Positions 5,709 through 5,974 of a stretch of 5,974 nt of DNA are shown in pieces; the stretch's first letter is position 1, and every line of letters starts with the position of its first letter. Source of the stretch: Sulfurovum sp. (GTDB lineage Bacteria > Campylobacterota > Campylobacteria > Campylobacterales > Sulfurovaceae); the NCBI GenBank assembly GCA_026984165.1, contig JALSSQ010000339.1, forward strand, positions 1 through 5,974. The letters are read 5' to 3'. The position numbers were made by a program, and so were the translations under genes. The notes beneath the pieces were generated by a model. The model had not been told where the DNA came from. It did not search any database and saw only the letters and a list, made by a program, of their open reading frames with translations.

Positions 5709-5974
5709 TGCTTCCCTTATGGTTGTCACATTGCATATTTTCTTTTATTTTGCATGCCAGCTGATACACTGACATTGCATAATAAGCACTGTGATTATAT
5801 CGCGTTAAGACAAAAAAGTTTTTTGCCCCATACCATAATTCATCATATTTTTTTCTATTGAGTTTTATTAAACATACTTTTCCTGCATAATTCCATTTTT
5901 GCTTAGGCTTAAACTTTCCTAGATCATCTTGACTGTAAAATGTTTTATATCCTGTTTTTAATCCATGAAACCTT
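5698..5974 (-). CDS. mltB: MltB-type lytic murein transglycosylase, C-terminal end (runs off the right edge)
   Basis: MltB-family enzymes (GH103) cleave the glycan strands of peptidoglycan, forming 1,6-anhydromuramyl ends, in the periplasm or at the outer membrane. Only the last 91 residues are in view, reading from base 5973 to a TAA at 5700-5698. The recognisable part is ELWYGAKNFFVLTRYNHSAYYAMSVYQLA, which matches the family pattern of a tryptophan or tyrosine, NFYVITRYN, then YAMAV-QL near the C-terminus. This frame does not appear among complete ORFs because its start lies beyond the window. The catalytic glutamate and any signal peptide or lipobox would lie upstream, so secretion and activity cannot be judged. 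It ends 11 bases inside rlmH, so the two are probably co-transcribed. MltB rather than another GH103 paralogue is the likeliest reading. Confidence 0.82.
   Translation of the reverse strand, partial: RFHGLKTGYKTFYSQDDLGKFKPKQKWNYAGKVCLIKLNRKKYDELWYGAKNFFVLTRYNHSAYYAMSVYQLACKIKENMQCDNHKGSNEN
5713..5718 (-). promoter_or_regulatory. Ribosome binding site deciding the rlmH start
   Basis: AAGGGA on the minus strand lies 4 bases before the ATG at 5708 and inside the transglycosylase coding sequence. It lies downstream of the alternative GTG at 5729, so it supports the shorter 153-residue RlmH. Confidence 0.65.

Noticed and set aside
5610..5861. An 83-codon plus-strand open frame opposite the transglycosylase-rlmH junction.
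   Set aside because: Both minus-strand frames here match known families, and the plus-strand translation is low-complexity and Phe/His/Cys-rich, as expected of an antisense shadow.

Overview
This AT-rich window looks like ordinary chromosome from a member of the Campylobacterota (Epsilonproteobacteria). The main evidence is the minus-strand order rlmH, dksA, a two-helix membrane protein, dusB. I recall the same order in Campylobacter jejuni (the Cj0123c to Cj0126c region). The protein sequences fit a free-living, Sulfurimonas- or Sulfurovum-like lineage, but the genus is inferred and was not tested. Coding density is very high: no gene-free stretch exceeds about 90 bases, and there are no tRNA, rRNA, CRISPR, insertion sequence or phage signatures.

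Left part, 1-1441, minus strand. The 5' third or less of uvrA (nucleotide excision repair) runs off the left edge. Upstream of it on the same strand is a TSUP (TauE/SafE) family membrane transporter. The 45-base gap between them is almost entirely a tandem heptanucleotide array that ends at the uvrA ribosome binding site.

Middle, 1442-2827. A short intergenic region carries two back-to-back extended -10 promoter candidates. One reads left into the TSUP gene. The other reads right into the only plus-strand gene, a membrane protein with a C-terminal PqiA/LetA-type module and a large N-terminal periplasmic domain that I do not recognise. Its stop codon overlaps the dusB stop codon inside a palindromic CTAG, so the two genes meet tail to tail with no spacer.

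Right part, 2824-5974, minus strand. A compact operon reads, in transcription order: the 3' end of an MltB-type lytic transglycosylase, rlmH (23S rRNA pseudouridine methyltransferase), dksA (RNA polymerase-binding stringent-response regulator), a membrane protein with a LapA-like hairpin and a cytoplasmic helical domain, and dusB (tRNA dihydrouridine synthase). Overlaps and gaps are -11, 8, 45 and 6 bases. The grouping ties ribosome and tRNA modification to growth-rate control, with a possible internal promoter before the membrane protein gene.

I found no convincing new defence, mobile or toxin system. The items most worth a second look are the heptamer array at uvrA, the PqiA-like protein with its extra domain and no MCE partner in view, and the uncharacterised membrane protein between dksA and dusB.
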